From positions 1 to 48,615 of the forward strand of contig JAGWBE010000005.1 in assembly GCA_021296055.1 (NCBI GenBank): a DNA stretch of 48,615 bases. Reading direction: 5' to 3'. Positions 1 to 8,108 of the stretch are shown in pieces (positions within the stretch are counted from its first letter, which is position 1; each line of letters starts with the position of its first letter). The notes under the pieces were generated by a model, which worked only from the letters and a program-made list of their open reading frames with translations, had not been told where the DNA came from and did no database searches. The position numbers and the translations under genes are program-made. The stretch comes from Dehalococcoidia bacterium. Lineage in GTDB: Bacteria; Chloroflexota; Dehalococcoidia; Lucifugimonadales; Australimonadaceae.

Positions 1-715
1 CGTTGTAGACGCGCCCCGCCGCGTCGGAGAGCGCCGCGCGCAGATTCGCCTGCGCAACGTCCGCCGCGTGCACGTAGTCGCGCGTCTGCTCGCCGTCTCC
101 CGTGATGGTCAGCGCCTGCCCCGTCTTGCGCAGGTGGGCGAACACCCCGACGACGGAGCTGTAGGCGTTGTGACGGTCATCGGGATTGTAGGAGCCGGGG
201 CCATACACGTTGAAATAGCGCAGCGACACGATGGGGATGCTGTTGCGCGCGCCCAGGATGAGCGCGTACTGCTCCGCCGCGTATTTCTGCAAGGCGTAGG
301 GATTCAACAGGTCGATGGGCGCGTCCTCCGGCGTAGGCAGCACTCGCGTATTCCCGTAGCACGACGCGGACGACGAAACGACTACCTTTTTGAGGCCCGC
401 GTCCTTGGCCGCCTCCAAGCAAGTCAGCGTCCCCAACACGTTCACCCACTCGTGCGCTATGGGGTCGTCGAAGGAAGGCTGGATGCGCGGTAGCGCCGCC
501 GTGTGGAACATATACTCCGCGCCCTCCAGCGCCTCGCGCGCCGCCTCCGCGTCCGTAACCGAACCCTGAAGGAATCGCGCGCCGTCCGGCACGCGCTCGC
601 GCCGCCCTGTCGAGAGGTCGTCGAGGACGGCGACCTCCCATCCCTCGTCGAGCAGCAGATTGACGATATGGGAGCCGATGAATCCGGCGCCGCCGGTGAC
701 CAACGCTCGCGTCAC
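1..715 (-). CDS. NAD-dependent epimerase/dehydratase (UDP-glucose 4-epimerase type), partial
   Basis: This is an extended-SDR sugar-nucleotide epimerase or dehydratase, cut by the window edge at its C-terminal side; 238 residues are visible. The N-terminal Rossmann motif GGAGFIGS lies at residues 8-15. A serine-rich active-site strand sits near 114-118 and the catalytic YxxxK pair is Tyr140/Lys144. A GTG start gives the usual close spacing of the start to the glycine motif. It would act on an NDP-sugar in the cytoplasm for cell-surface polysaccharide. It follows the MFS gene on the same strand after about 120 bp that contain a palindromic repeat. Substrate cannot be told from the sequence. 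Confidence 0.9.
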   Translation of the reverse strand, partial: MTRALVTGGAGFIGSHIVNLLLDEGWEVAVLDDLSTGRRERVPDGARFLQGSVTDAEAAREALEGAEYMFHTAALPRIQPSFDDPIAHEWVNVLGTLTCLEAAKDAGLKKVVVSSSASCYGNTRVLPTPEDAPIDLLNPYALQKYAAEQYALILGARNSIPIVSLRYFNVYGPGSYNPDDRHNAYSSVVGVFAHLRKTGQALTITGDGEQTRDYVHAADVAQANLRAALSDAAGRVYN

Positions 716-732
716 GCTCGCTCCCGCACCCT

Positions 733-785
733 TCTCCGTCGTTCCCGCAAAGCCTGTCCCCGGGGAGGCGAGGAGCGGGAACCTC
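733..785 (-). repeat. Palindromic intergenic repeat, copy 1
   Basis: On the minus strand this reads GAGGTTCCCGC, a 26-nt GC-rich middle, then GCGGGAACGACGGAGA. The arms GTTCCCGC and GCGGGAAC pair. The same two outer blocks occur at 47852-47881 around a 4-nt middle, so this is a dispersed REP-like element with a variable loop. Confidence 0.65.
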
Positions 786-834
786 GCTTCGAGCCGCCCC
801 GCGCACGGCGATTCTACCACCGCCGCGCCGCAGC

Positions 835-2127
835 CTACGGTCCTTCCGCGCCCCCCATTCGCGCTTGCAGCGTCCGCAGCGGCTCCATCAGCAGCACCGG
901 CAGCAGCGCCGCCAGCGCCACGCCTTCCAATATCCAGATGGCGGCGGTGTAATCCCCCAGCGCGTCGAACATCGCCCCCATCAGGATCGGGCCGACCACC
1001 CCCGCTGCGATGCTCGTCCCCTGTAGCACGCCGATCACGCTGCCTAACGAGCGGTTGCCGAAAATCAACGCGCCCAACGCTCCGCGCATCGGGATTGTCG
1101 CCCCAAAGGCCACCCCGAACAAGAAGGTGAAGGGCAGCGATTCCAGCATCGAGTCGATGCCCGCAACTTGCAAGTAGAGGAACGCCAGCGCCATCGTCAG
1201 CGCCACCGCGGTCAGCACCAGCCGATAGCCCACTTTGTCCAGCAACCACCCCGTGCCTGTCCTGCCGACACCGCTCGCGAAGACGACGATGACCACCGTC
1301 ACCGCCGCCGCCGCCGCGCTAAAGCCCCGGTCGTTAACGAAGTAGGGGATCTGGTGCAGCTGAAAGCCGCTGTTCACGATGAACATCGCCCCCAGGTAGA
1401 ACGACAACAGCCAGAACGCCCGGCTCCGCAGCACTTGCCGCAGCGTCAGCCCCGTTTCGGCGCTACGCGCCGCCGCCCGCAACTGCGCCGGCGTCCCCCT
1501 CGACCCGCCGCCGACCGCGTGCGGCGCGTCGCCGTCCGGCAGCATCCCGTACGCCTCGGGTCTGTCCCGCGCCACGAGACCAAGCGCGGTGACCACGATC
1601 AGCACGACGACGCCGTAGCCGATGAGGATCGGGCGCCAGCCGAACGCCGCGATTAACGCCGTGTTCGCCACCACCATCGGCCCCGCGAAGAGCGGCCCGT
1701 TCACCGCCAGGCCAATGGCCAGCCCCCGCTTGCGCCGGAACCATCGCGCTATCAGCGTCGGCCAGGTAACCCCATGCCCCACCGCCGACGCGCCGAACGA
1801 GATAAGCAGGAAGAAGAAGAAGAAGGTGGCCAGGCTGTTCACCAGCCCCAGGCCAATCAGCCCGACGCCGCACACGACCGCGCCCGCCACGATGAGCTTG
1901 CGCGGACTGAACCTGTCCACGAGCAGCCCCACCGCAGGCCCCAGCACCCCCGTCTCCACCTGGCGCAGCGACGCCGCAGCGGAGATGGCAGAGCGTCCCC
2001 ACCCGAAGTGGCTCTCGATAGGCAGGATGAACGCGCTGAACCCCTGGAAATAGGCGGCGGAGAGGATGGCGTTGGCCGCCATGCTGGACGCGACGATGTA
2101 CCAGCCGTAGAAGAAGCGCGGGCGCAT
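835..2127 (-). CDS. MFS transporter (12-TM)
   Basis: A 430-residue integral membrane carrier of the major facilitator superfamily, with hydrophobic segments spread over the whole length and a cytoplasmic mid-loop rich in Gly/Ala/Arg around residues 195-220. The start beginning MRPRFFYGWYIV was chosen because it opens directly on the first membrane helix. A longer reading frame upstream would run through trpE. It starts 14 nt after the trpE stop, so it is probably co-transcribed with trpE. It resembles the oxalate/formate antiporter-like and monocarboxylate-type branch (FYGWYIV-type start), but the substrate is unknown. A second MFS gene of similar type is at 42972-44243. Confidence 0.88.
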   Translation of the reverse strand: MRPRFFYGWYIVASSMAANAILSAAYFQGFSAFILPIESHFGWGRSAISAAASLRQVETGVLGPAVGLLVDRFSPRKLIVAGAVVCGVGLIGLGLVNSLATFFFFFLLISFGASAVGHGVTWPTLIARWFRRKRGLAIGLAVNGPLFAGPMVVANTALIAAFGWRPILIGYGVVVLIVVTALGLVARDRPEAYGMLPDGDAPHAVGGGSRGTPAQLRAAARSAETGLTLRQVLRSRAFWLLSFYLGAMFIVNSGFQLHQIPYFVNDRGFSAAAAAVTVVIVVFASGVGRTGTGWLLDKVGYRLVLTAVALTMALAFLYLQVAGIDSMLESLPFTFLFGVAFGATIPMRGALGALIFGNRSLGSVIGVLQGTSIAAGVVGPILMGAMFDALGDYTAAIWILEGVALAALLPVLLMEPLRTLQARMGGAEGP

Positions 2128-2141
2128 CCGCCCCGCCCCGC

Positions 2142-3584
2142 TCACTCCTCCTCCGCGTCCGCGATTGCGCGGAGCGCCGCGCGCGCCTTCACCAGCGCCT
2201 CCAACCGCTCCGCCTCCGGGTCGCTGTCGTACACCACGCCGCCGCCCGCCTGGACGTAGGCCACGCCGTCCTTGACGACCATCGTGCGAATGCCGATGGC
2301 CGTGTCCATATTGCCATCGAAGGAGAAATAGCCCACCGCGCCCGCGTACGGCCCGCGGCGCTCCCCTTCCAACTCCGCGATAATCTCCATCGCGCGTATC
2401 TTCGGCGCGCCCGACACCGTGCCCGCCGGGAAGCACGAGCGCAGCGCGTCGTAGGCCGTCATCCCGTCCGCCAACTCCCCCGTAACATGCGACACTAGGT
2501 GCATCACGTGCGAGTAGCGCTCCACGTCCATCATCTGCGTCGCCCGCACCGTGCCGGGCCTAGCGACGCGCCCCACGTCGTTGCGGCCCAGGTCGAGCAG
2601 CATCACGTGCTCCGCGCGCTCCTTCTCGTCCTGGCGCAGCTCCGCCTCCAATCGCGCGTCCGCCGCCTCGTCGGCGCCGCGCGGGCGCGTCCCGGCGATG
2701 GGGTGCGTGTCTATGCGCCCCTCCTCCACGCGCACCAGCATCTCCGGAGACGCCCCCACGATGGCGAATCCGTCGAGGTCGAGGTAATACATGTAGGGCG
2801 AGGGGTTCACCCTCCGCAGCGAGCGATACAGCTCGAAGGGCGCCGCCAGCGTAGGCCGCGCCAGCCGTTGCGACGGCACCACCTGAATTATGTCGCCCGC
2901 CTCGATGTAGGCGCGGGCGCGCTCCACCATCCCGTGATACTCCTCCGCCGACCTGTTGGAGGCCGCCTCCCTCCCTCCTCTCTCGGCGCTGAGCGCGGGC
3001 GGCGCAAGCGGCTGCGCCAACCGCTCCGCCAGCGCGTCCACGCGCGCGGCGGCGGCGCGGTAGGCGGCGTCCACGTCGCCGTCGATATGCGCGTGGCTCA
3101 CCACCTGAATCTTGTGGCGCACGTGGTCGAACACCAACAGCGTGTCCACGAACAGGAAGACCGCCTCCGGCACGCCTACCGGATCGGCGGCCGGATGAGG
3201 GACGCGCGGCTCGAAGTAGTGGGCGCACTCGAACGCGAGGTAGCCCACCGCGCCGCCGATGAACCGCGGCAGGCCGGGAACCGCCACCGGCGTGAAGCGC
3301 CCCAGCTCTGCCTGCACGTGCGACAGCGGGTCGCCCGCGCCGCCCGGTTGGCCGGGCCCGGTGCGGACGATCCGGTAGGGCTCGGCTCCCATAAAGGAAA
3401 AGCGGCCTAGGCGCTCGCCTCCCTCCACCGACTCGAGCAGAAAGGAGCAGCTGCCGCGCGCAATCTTCAAGTACGCCGACACCGGCGTCTCCAGGTCGGC
3501 GCGGAGCTCGCGGTAGACGGGCACGAGGTTGCCCTGGCGCGCGAGCGCCCTGAACTCCTCCAACGTTGGCGTATGCCGGGCCAT
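2142..3584 (-). CDS. trpE: Anthranilate synthase component I
   Basis: Catalyses chorismate plus glutamine-derived ammonia to anthranilate, the first committed step of tryptophan synthesis. The protein is 480 residues. The N-terminal LLES motif (residues 49-52) is the tryptophan feedback-inhibition signature and favours TrpE over PabB. The C-terminal chorismate-binding domain contains the expected PSPYMYYLD, GASPEMLVR, PIAGTRPRG, LDLGRNDVGR and GTVSGAPKIRA segments. The ATG start has GAGG 8 nt upstream; a TTG 18 nt further up is possible. No trpG follows, so the amidotransferase partner lies elsewhere. A promoter and an attenuator-like hairpin precede it. Confidence 0.95.
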   Translation of the reverse strand: MARHTPTLEEFRALARQGNLVPVYRELRADLETPVSAYLKIARGSCSFLLESVEGGERLGRFSFMGAEPYRIVRTGPGQPGGAGDPLSHVQAELGRFTPVAVPGLPRFIGGAVGYLAFECAHYFEPRVPHPAADPVGVPEAVFLFVDTLLVFDHVRHKIQVVSHAHIDGDVDAAYRAAAARVDALAERLAQPLAPPALSAERGGREAASNRSAEEYHGMVERARAYIEAGDIIQVVPSQRLARPTLAAPFELYRSLRRVNPSPYMYYLDLDGFAIVGASPEMLVRVEEGRIDTHPIAGTRPRGADEAADARLEAELRQDEKERAEHVMLLDLGRNDVGRVARPGTVRATQMMDVERYSHVMHLVSHVTGELADGMTAYDALRSCFPAGTVSGAPKIRAMEIIAELEGERRGPYAGAVGYFSFDGNMDTAIGIRTMVVKDGVAYVQAGGGVVYDSDPEAERLEALVKARAALRAIADAEEE

Positions 3585-3598
3585 TGCCGTTTGCCTCG

Positions 3599-3649
3599 TC
3601 AAACAAATAGCCCCGCCCTTCTAAAGGGACGGGGCTTCCGTGGCGCCAT
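3599..3649 (-). CDS. Possible 16-codon leader peptide of trpE
   Basis: A short frame ATG...TGA encodes MAPRKPRPFRRAGLFV. It has an AAGAAGG ribosome-binding sequence directly before the ATG, runs through the hairpin at 3609-3636 and stops 14 nt before the trpE start. It has several Arg and Pro codons and no Trp codon, which does not match classical trp attenuation. Whether it is translated is uncertain. Confidence 0.3.
   Translation of the reverse strand: MAPRKPRPFRRAGLFV
3609..3636 (-). terminator. Attenuator/terminator hairpin in the trpE leader
   Basis: AGCCCCG and CGGGGCT pair, extended by CCCTT with AAGGG around a 3-nt loop and one bulged base. On the minus strand the stem is followed by TATTTGTTTG, a fair U-rich tract; the plus strand has no such tract. 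It lies about 75 nt downstream of a promoter that starts after the nitroreductase stop, so it sits inside the trpE leader rather than simply ending the upstream gene. Confidence 0.6.
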
Positions 3650-3716
3650 CCTTCTTCGCCTGCTGGGCCGCAGCCCTCCGCGGCGCCGCTGCGCGGCCTC
3701 CGTTGCCTACGCCGCG

Positions 3717-3746
3717 AGTATCGGCGCGCGGGACGCGCCGTGTCAA
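3717..3746 (-). promoter_or_regulatory. Promoter of trpE
   Basis: TTGACA (3741-3746) and GATACT (3717-3722) with an 18-nt spacer on the minus strand. It lies downstream of the nitroreductase stop and predicts a leader of about 125 nt before trpE. Confidence 0.6.
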
Positions 3747-3764
3747 CGCGCCCGGCGCGCGCCG

Positions 3765-4271
3765 TCAGGCGCGTGCGCCGCCGTAGCGCTCGTAGTGGAC
3801 GATCTCAGCGAGGGGCTTGCGGGGGCGGCCGACGCCCACCCTCGCCGGGTCAGGCGGATAGCCGAAGGCCACGGCGTGCAGCACTTGGAGTCCGTCGGGG
3901 AGGCCTAGCACAAAGCGCGTGCCCTCGGTGTCGTGGGTGGTCACGGGACAGGAGGCGATCCCCTCCGCCCACGCGGCCACCATCATGTTCTGGGCGGCGC
4001 GGCCCGCGTCGAACAGGGTGTGCTCCTTTGGCATGGCGATGGCCACCACCCAGGCGGCTTGGGGCACGTGGCGCATGAAGCCGCCGCATGCCGACAACGC
4101 CTCCTTCTGCTCCGCCGTCTCGATGGCGATGAAGCGGTACGGCTGGCGGTTGGTGGACGAGCCCGCCATCCGCCCCGCCTGGAGGATGCGCCGCTTCACG
4201 CCCTCGTCGAGCGGCCTGGCCAGGTAGGAGCGCGAATCGCGCTTCGTGCGGATGGCGGCGTACGCGTCCAC
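3765..4271 (-). CDS. Nitroreductase family protein
   Basis: A small FMN-dependent oxidoreductase of the nitroreductase fold, 168 residues. The N-terminal segment TKRDSRSYL and the GSSTNRQPYRF segment correspond to the FMN-phosphate-binding region. The family's AAQNMMVAAWAEGIASC helix follows, and the C-terminal part contains AVAFGYPPDPA. The GTG start lies 8 nt after the stop of the upstream coiled-coil gene with an AGG-type ribosome site inside that gene's end, so the two are probably translated together. The physiological substrate is unknown. Confidence 0.88.
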   Translation of the reverse strand: MDAYAAIRTKRDSRSYLARPLDEGVKRRILQAGRMAGSSTNRQPYRFIAIETAEQKEALSACGGFMRHVPQAAWVVAIAMPKEHTLFDAGRAAQNMMVAAWAEGIASCPVTTHDTEGTRFVLGLPDGLQVLHAVAFGYPPDPARVGVGRPRKPLAEIVHYERYGGARA

Positions 4272-4279
4272 GCAGCGCC

Positions 4280-6034
4280 TCAGCTGGCTTGGGTCTTCTG
4301 GTGGGGGCCGACGTAGCCCACGACCACCTTCTCGAGGTTGGGGTCCCACGCGAAGGCGATGCGAATCATGTTCTGGGGATTGCCCCGGGTGCCCTCGCCG
4401 ATGTGGGCGTCGAGGAGGTAGGTCTTGCCGTTCACTGTCGTCTCGTACTCCTTGGTGAACATCCCTTTGGCCGTGTCGGACTGCTTGCCGCGGTACGTCC
4501 AGCCGTTGCACGCCTCCTTGAGGCGCAGGTCGTACTCCGGGTTCTTGCCAAGGGGCGTCGTCCGCAGGTAGTGGTACTCCGTGCCCAGCCACCGGAGCGC
4601 GTCGTACACCTCCTGCGGGTGCCTGTAGGCCTGATCGGGCCTCGAGGCGGAGTTGAGTTCGATGATGAGCGTATGGGGGAACATCTTCCGCGCCGCCTCG
4701 ATGGCGTCGGCCACGTTCTCAATGGAGAGCGGCTCGATCCCCTCCTCCTCCGCGCGCTGCAAACTGGCGAGGCGCCACGTCTCCACGAGCTGCCTGCTTT
4801 CGCGCAGTTCGCTCCTGAGCTGACTGTTGTCGTCGCTCTGCGTCTCCTTCTCCGTGAAGAGCTTGTCGTAGGCATGCTGCCGCTCCTCGACATGCCCTTG
4901 CAGGCGGCGGTTGTCTTCTTCAAGCTTGGCCTTCTCGACGGCGAGAGCGTCGCGCGCGGCGATGAGGTTGGCCTTCTCCGCTTCAAGGCGCTGGAGTTCG
5001 ACGGAGGGCTCGGCCTTCGGCGGCTGCTCGTCCGGGGCGTCGGCTTCGGCGGCGGCCTGTCCCGCCTTGGCCGCCAGCGCTTGCCACTCGGCGGCGAGGC
5101 GGGCGGCGTCATCGGCGCGGGTGATGCGCTGCTCGGCGCGATGGCGTTCCTCGCTCATCGTAGGAGCGGGGAGGCGCACCTCGGCGAAGGCGGCCAGCGC
5201 CGCGCGCAATTCTTCTAGGATTCGCTTGCCCTCCGGAGCGAGGTCGAGCTGGGCGGCGACCCCTCCGCTGTCCGGGAGGGGCGAGGCTTCGAGGAAGTCG
5301 AGCTCATCACCGAAGTCCTCGACTATCCGCTCCATCTCGCCGGAGATTGCCGCCTCCAAGGCATCGCTGCGCGAGCGCCCCTTCTCGGCGGCCAACTCGG
5401 AGGCCCTCGCGGCGAAGGCGGGAACGTCCGCCCACTCCGGCGCCTCCGTCGGCAGGCCTTCGAGGCGATCGAGCCATTCGGCGAGGAAGCCGGAGATGGC
5501 AGGGTGGTCAAAGGGGAAGCGCCCTGAGAGATAGCTAATCATCAACAGCGCGTGGTCGGCGCTGAATTCGGCGTCCGCGTGCTCCTCGACCAGGCTCTCC
5601 GCCTCCGCGCGGGCCTCGGCCACGGGCCTGAGCGCGTCGAATTGCTCCCGTTTGGGACCAAGAGCGGAGAGGCCGTCGCTTTCAAGGCGGCGGATGGCCG
5701 CCTGAGCGAGTTTGGGCTGCGATTCCCTCCAAAGTTCGAGGACGGCGCCGGCTAGCCGATGGTTCTGGTGCTTGACCATCTCCAGGGAGACCGCGTCCGT
5801 GAGCCTAGCAAGGGGAGCGAGCGCGGCTTTCCTGAAGCCGTCCAACACGATGCCGGAGTTGTCGATGGCCGCGTTGGCGGCGTCGCGGGCGCGCTGGCTG
5901 GCGCGGCTCCGGTGCCTTAGAGCTGCCTCGACCGCATCATGAGCCGAGTCGAACTCGACGCAGCCGAAGACGAACCCCATGCCGGGCATGGGGGAATCAC
6001 CGTGTCTGGCGACACTATCTTGATTCGTAGTCAT
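4280..6034 (-). CDS. Coiled-coil protein with a conserved-looking C-terminal module, function unknown
   Basis: A soluble 584-residue protein with no signal peptide or membrane helix. Residues 1-340 are mostly alpha-helical and rich in Ala/Glu/Arg. Residues about 345-425 form a long heptad-patterned coiled coil. Residues about 453-584 form a distinct compact module with many Tyr, Trp and Gly residues, including EVYDALRWL, ACNGWTYRG, DAHIGEGT, IRIAFAWD and GYVGPHQKT. I recall this module at the C-terminus of other uncharacterised bacterial coiled-coil proteins but cannot name it. The ATG start has GAGGAGG 9-15 nt upstream, and a TATACT -10 element lies 38 nt above the ATG. It heads a two-gene unit with the nitroreductase. 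Confidence 0.85.
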   Translation of the reverse strand: MTTNQDSVARHGDSPMPGMGFVFGCVEFDSAHDAVEAALRHRSRASQRARDAANAAIDNSGIVLDGFRKAALAPLARLTDAVSLEMVKHQNHRLAGAVLELWRESQPKLAQAAIRRLESDGLSALGPKREQFDALRPVAEARAEAESLVEEHADAEFSADHALLMISYLSGRFPFDHPAISGFLAEWLDRLEGLPTEAPEWADVPAFAARASELAAEKGRSRSDALEAAISGEMERIVEDFGDELDFLEASPLPDSGGVAAQLDLAPEGKRILEELRAALAAFAEVRLPAPTMSEERHRAEQRITRADDAARLAAEWQALAAKAGQAAAEADAPDEQPPKAEPSVELQRLEAEKANLIAARDALAVEKAKLEEDNRRLQGHVEERQHAYDKLFTEKETQSDDNSQLRSELRESRQLVETWRLASLQRAEEEGIEPLSIENVADAIEAARKMFPHTLIIELNSASRPDQAYRHPQEVYDALRWLGTEYHYLRTTPLGKNPEYDLRLKEACNGWTYRGKQSDTAKGMFTKEYETTVNGKTYLLDAHIGEGTRGNPQNMIRIAFAWDPNLEKVVVGYVGPHQKTQAS

Positions 6035-6072
6035 CGGAGAAGCCTCCTCGTGAGTTTGGCGCGTTCACTCGC

Positions 6073-6078
6073 AGTATA
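6073..6078 (-). promoter_or_regulatory. -10 element upstream of the coiled-coil gene
   Basis: CGCTATACT on the minus strand, 38 nt before the ATG at 6034. No convincing -35 hexamer is visible. Confidence 0.4.
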
Positions 6079-6115
6079 GCGCATGCGGAGCGCGGTGGCG
6101 GATGGGCGGCGCGCG

Positions 6116-6964
6116 CTACGGGCGAACGGGCTGGGGCAGCGCTACGCCGCCGAGGCGGGAGCGGGCCATGCGCAGGTAGTTGGCCGTGGCGGCGCGTCCC
6201 ACGACCTCCGGGGAGAGGCTCTTGACCTCGGCGAGCTTGGCCGCGATCTGGGGAAGGTTCCATGGCTCTGTCCAGCGCTCGCGCTTCTTCTTGAAGGGCT
6301 GGGGATAGGAGTCGGTCTCGATGACGACGCGGTCAAGGGGAACCTGGGCGGCGACGACTTCCAGCTCCGGGGAGCGCAGCAACGTCTTGGCGAAGGACAG
6401 GTGGAAGCCCAGGTCGATGACGGCGTCGGCGAGGTTGAGGTCGCCGCCGAAGTAGTGCCACGCCCCGCCGACCTCATTTGCGCTCTCCTCGCGCAGCATG
6501 CGGAGCACCTCGGCGTCGGCGCTGCGGGAGTGGACGACCAGGGGCAGGGCGAACTCACGCGCGAGGCGTATCTGCAAGCGAAATGCGCTCTCTTGCAGGG
6601 CGGCGGGCGGCGATGTGGGCAGCGCATCGAGTCCCGTCTCGCTCCAGACGACGACGGCGGGGTGCTCGGCGATGCGGCGGAGTTCGGCCTCGACAGCGTC
6701 GTCCACGACGGGCGGGAGATCGGTAGGGTGGATGCCGGCACCGGCGCGGATGATGGGGTGCGATTCCGCTAGAACCTGTATGCGGCGGCTAGAGGAGATG
6801 GATACGCCCGCTGCTATGATGAGGCCGACGCCCGCAGCGCTGGCCCGTTCGAGCACTCCCTCGATTTCCGTGCTTGCGTACTGGTCTATGTGCGTGTGGC
6901 CGTCGACAAGGGGAACGGCGGACACGAGCATCCCGGCACCGATGGCCTGCTCCATAGCGGCCAT
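6116..6964 (-). CDS. TatD-family metal-dependent hydrolase
   Basis: A 282-residue amidohydrolase-fold protein of the TatD type (deoxyribonuclease/phosphoesterase in characterised members). Visible metal and active-site segments are DGHTHID (His23, His25), WSETGLD, VVHSR, a HYFGGD segment where most members have HCFSG, and ETDSYPQ near residue 205. Candidate starts are ATG at 6964, 6955 and 6931. I chose 6964, which has GGGGAG about 11 nt upstream. A TACAAT hexamer just before it could instead drive a leaderless mRNA beginning at 6955. It is divergent from the next gene with only 18 bp between starts. Confidence 0.85.
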   Translation of the reverse strand: MAAMEQAIGAGMLVSAVPLVDGHTHIDQYASTEIEGVLERASAAGVGLIIAAGVSISSSRRIQVLAESHPIIRAGAGIHPTDLPPVVDDAVEAELRRIAEHPAVVVWSETGLDALPTSPPAALQESAFRLQIRLAREFALPLVVHSRSADAEVLRMLREESANEVGGAWHYFGGDLNLADAVIDLGFHLSFAKTLLRSPELEVVAAQVPLDRVVIETDSYPQPFKKKRERWTEPWNLPQIAAKLAEVKSLSPEVVGRAATANYLRMARSRLGGVALPQPVRP

Positions 6965-6982
6965 TGTAGTGGATGCTCCCCG

Positions 6983-8104
6983 ATGGAGCGGCGCTTGATC
7001 ATCCAGGGCCATCTGGAAAGGTTCATTGCCAGCGGATTATTCCGTCGGCTCCAACTTGTCCTCAGCATCGTCGTGGGCGGCGGGCTGGTGTGGCTGGTCA
7101 CGCGCAGCCTGAACTGGTCAGAGGTCGCCGCCACCATTCGCGGGTTCCCCGACCGCATGGAATACGTCCTCCTAGCCATCGTTCCTCTGCTGGTGAGCGG
7201 GGTGCTGCGGGCGGCGCGTTGGCATCTGCTCATGCCCGGCGAGCGCGCCTCCTTCTGGCAGGTGTACGTCACGCAGAACACGGGCATCGGCATCAACAAC
7301 CTGCTGCCCGTCCGCATGATGAGCGAGCCGGTGCAGCTGATCCTCATCACGCGCCGCTACAAGACGCCCTTCTCGACGGCGCTGGCGTCGCTCGTGGCGG
7401 GCAACGTGATGGACATCTTCGCCACGGTGCTGCTGATGGGCCTGGGGTTGGTGTTCGTCAGCTCTCTGCGCGGAGCGAGCATCCAGTTGGCGGGATTCGT
7501 GATCTTAGCGGTGGTGACGATCGTCGTGCTCGTGGTGGCGGCCAGGGGCATCGGGAGCATCCCCGTCGCCCGCGACGCGCGGTTCTTCCAACAAATATCG
7601 ACAGCGGTGGGAGTGCTGCGGGAACATCCATTGCGGCTGGCGGCGTCCTTCGGGGCGACCACGTTGTCGTGGGGGCTGATGGGGATAGCGGGTTGGCTGC
7701 TGGCGCAAGGGGTGGGGTTCGACGCGAACGTGCTGACGATGGCGGTGGTGCTGGTGACGGCAGCCTTCTTCACCTCGGCTGCGCCGTCGTTGCCCGCGGG
7801 CGTGGGGGCGTATCACTGGGCGGTGGTCTACACGTTGGGACTGCTGGGCGTCGGCCAGGAGCAGGCGACAACCTTCGCCTTCATGATGCACCTGCTGGTC
7901 TTCGTTCCTCCCACCGCCATCGCGCTGTACATGCTTTCGCGCGTCGGGGCGGGGATGCTGTTGAAGCGAAACGGTCTGGTGGAGGCGGAGGCGGGGCGGA
8001 CGGCGAGCGTGAACGGCTCCGGCCACCCGCCCGCGCCGGTGGCGGTAGAGGCGCGGGCGCTGCCGGACGCCGGGCGGCGCTTAGCGGACGACCGCCGCGT
8101 CTAG
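6983..8104 (+). CDS. Lysylphosphatidylglycerol synthase TM-region / UPF0104-type membrane protein
   Basis: A 373-residue polytopic membrane protein with about eight hydrophobic helices. The internal features PVRMMSEPVQLILITRR and PSLPAGVGAYHWAVVYTLGLLG are typical of the AglD/MprF-like flippase-synthase membrane family (glycosyltransferase 2-associated or lipid-flipping). There is no soluble aminoacyl-transfer domain, so lysyl-lipid synthesis is not implied. The C-terminal 45 residues form a polar, Ala/Gly/Pro-rich tail. The ATG at 6983 lacks a clear ribosome-binding site. The solute-binding lipoprotein gene starts 4 nt after its stop. Confidence 0.82.
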   Translation: MERRLIIQGHLERFIASGLFRRLQLVLSIVVGGGLVWLVTRSLNWSEVAATIRGFPDRMEYVLLAIVPLLVSGVLRAARWHLLMPGERASFWQVYVTQNTGIGINNLLPVRMMSEPVQLILITRRYKTPFSTALASLVAGNVMDIFATVLLMGLGLVFVSSLRGASIQLAGFVILAVVTIVVLVVAARGIGSIPVARDARFFQQISTAVGVLREHPLRLAASFGATTLSWGLMGIAGWLLAQGVGFDANVLTMAVVLVTAAFFTSAAPSLPAGVGAYHWAVVYTLGLLGVGQEQATTFAFMMHLLVFVPPTAIALYMLSRVGAGMLLKRNGLVEAEAGRTASVNGSGHPPAPVAVEARALPDAGRRLADDRRV

Positions 8105-8108
8105 CAGC

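Noticed and set aside
3599..3764. T-box riboswitch upstream of trpE
   Set aside because: No conserved T-box AGGGTGG-like antiterminator string or long stem I is visible in the leader.
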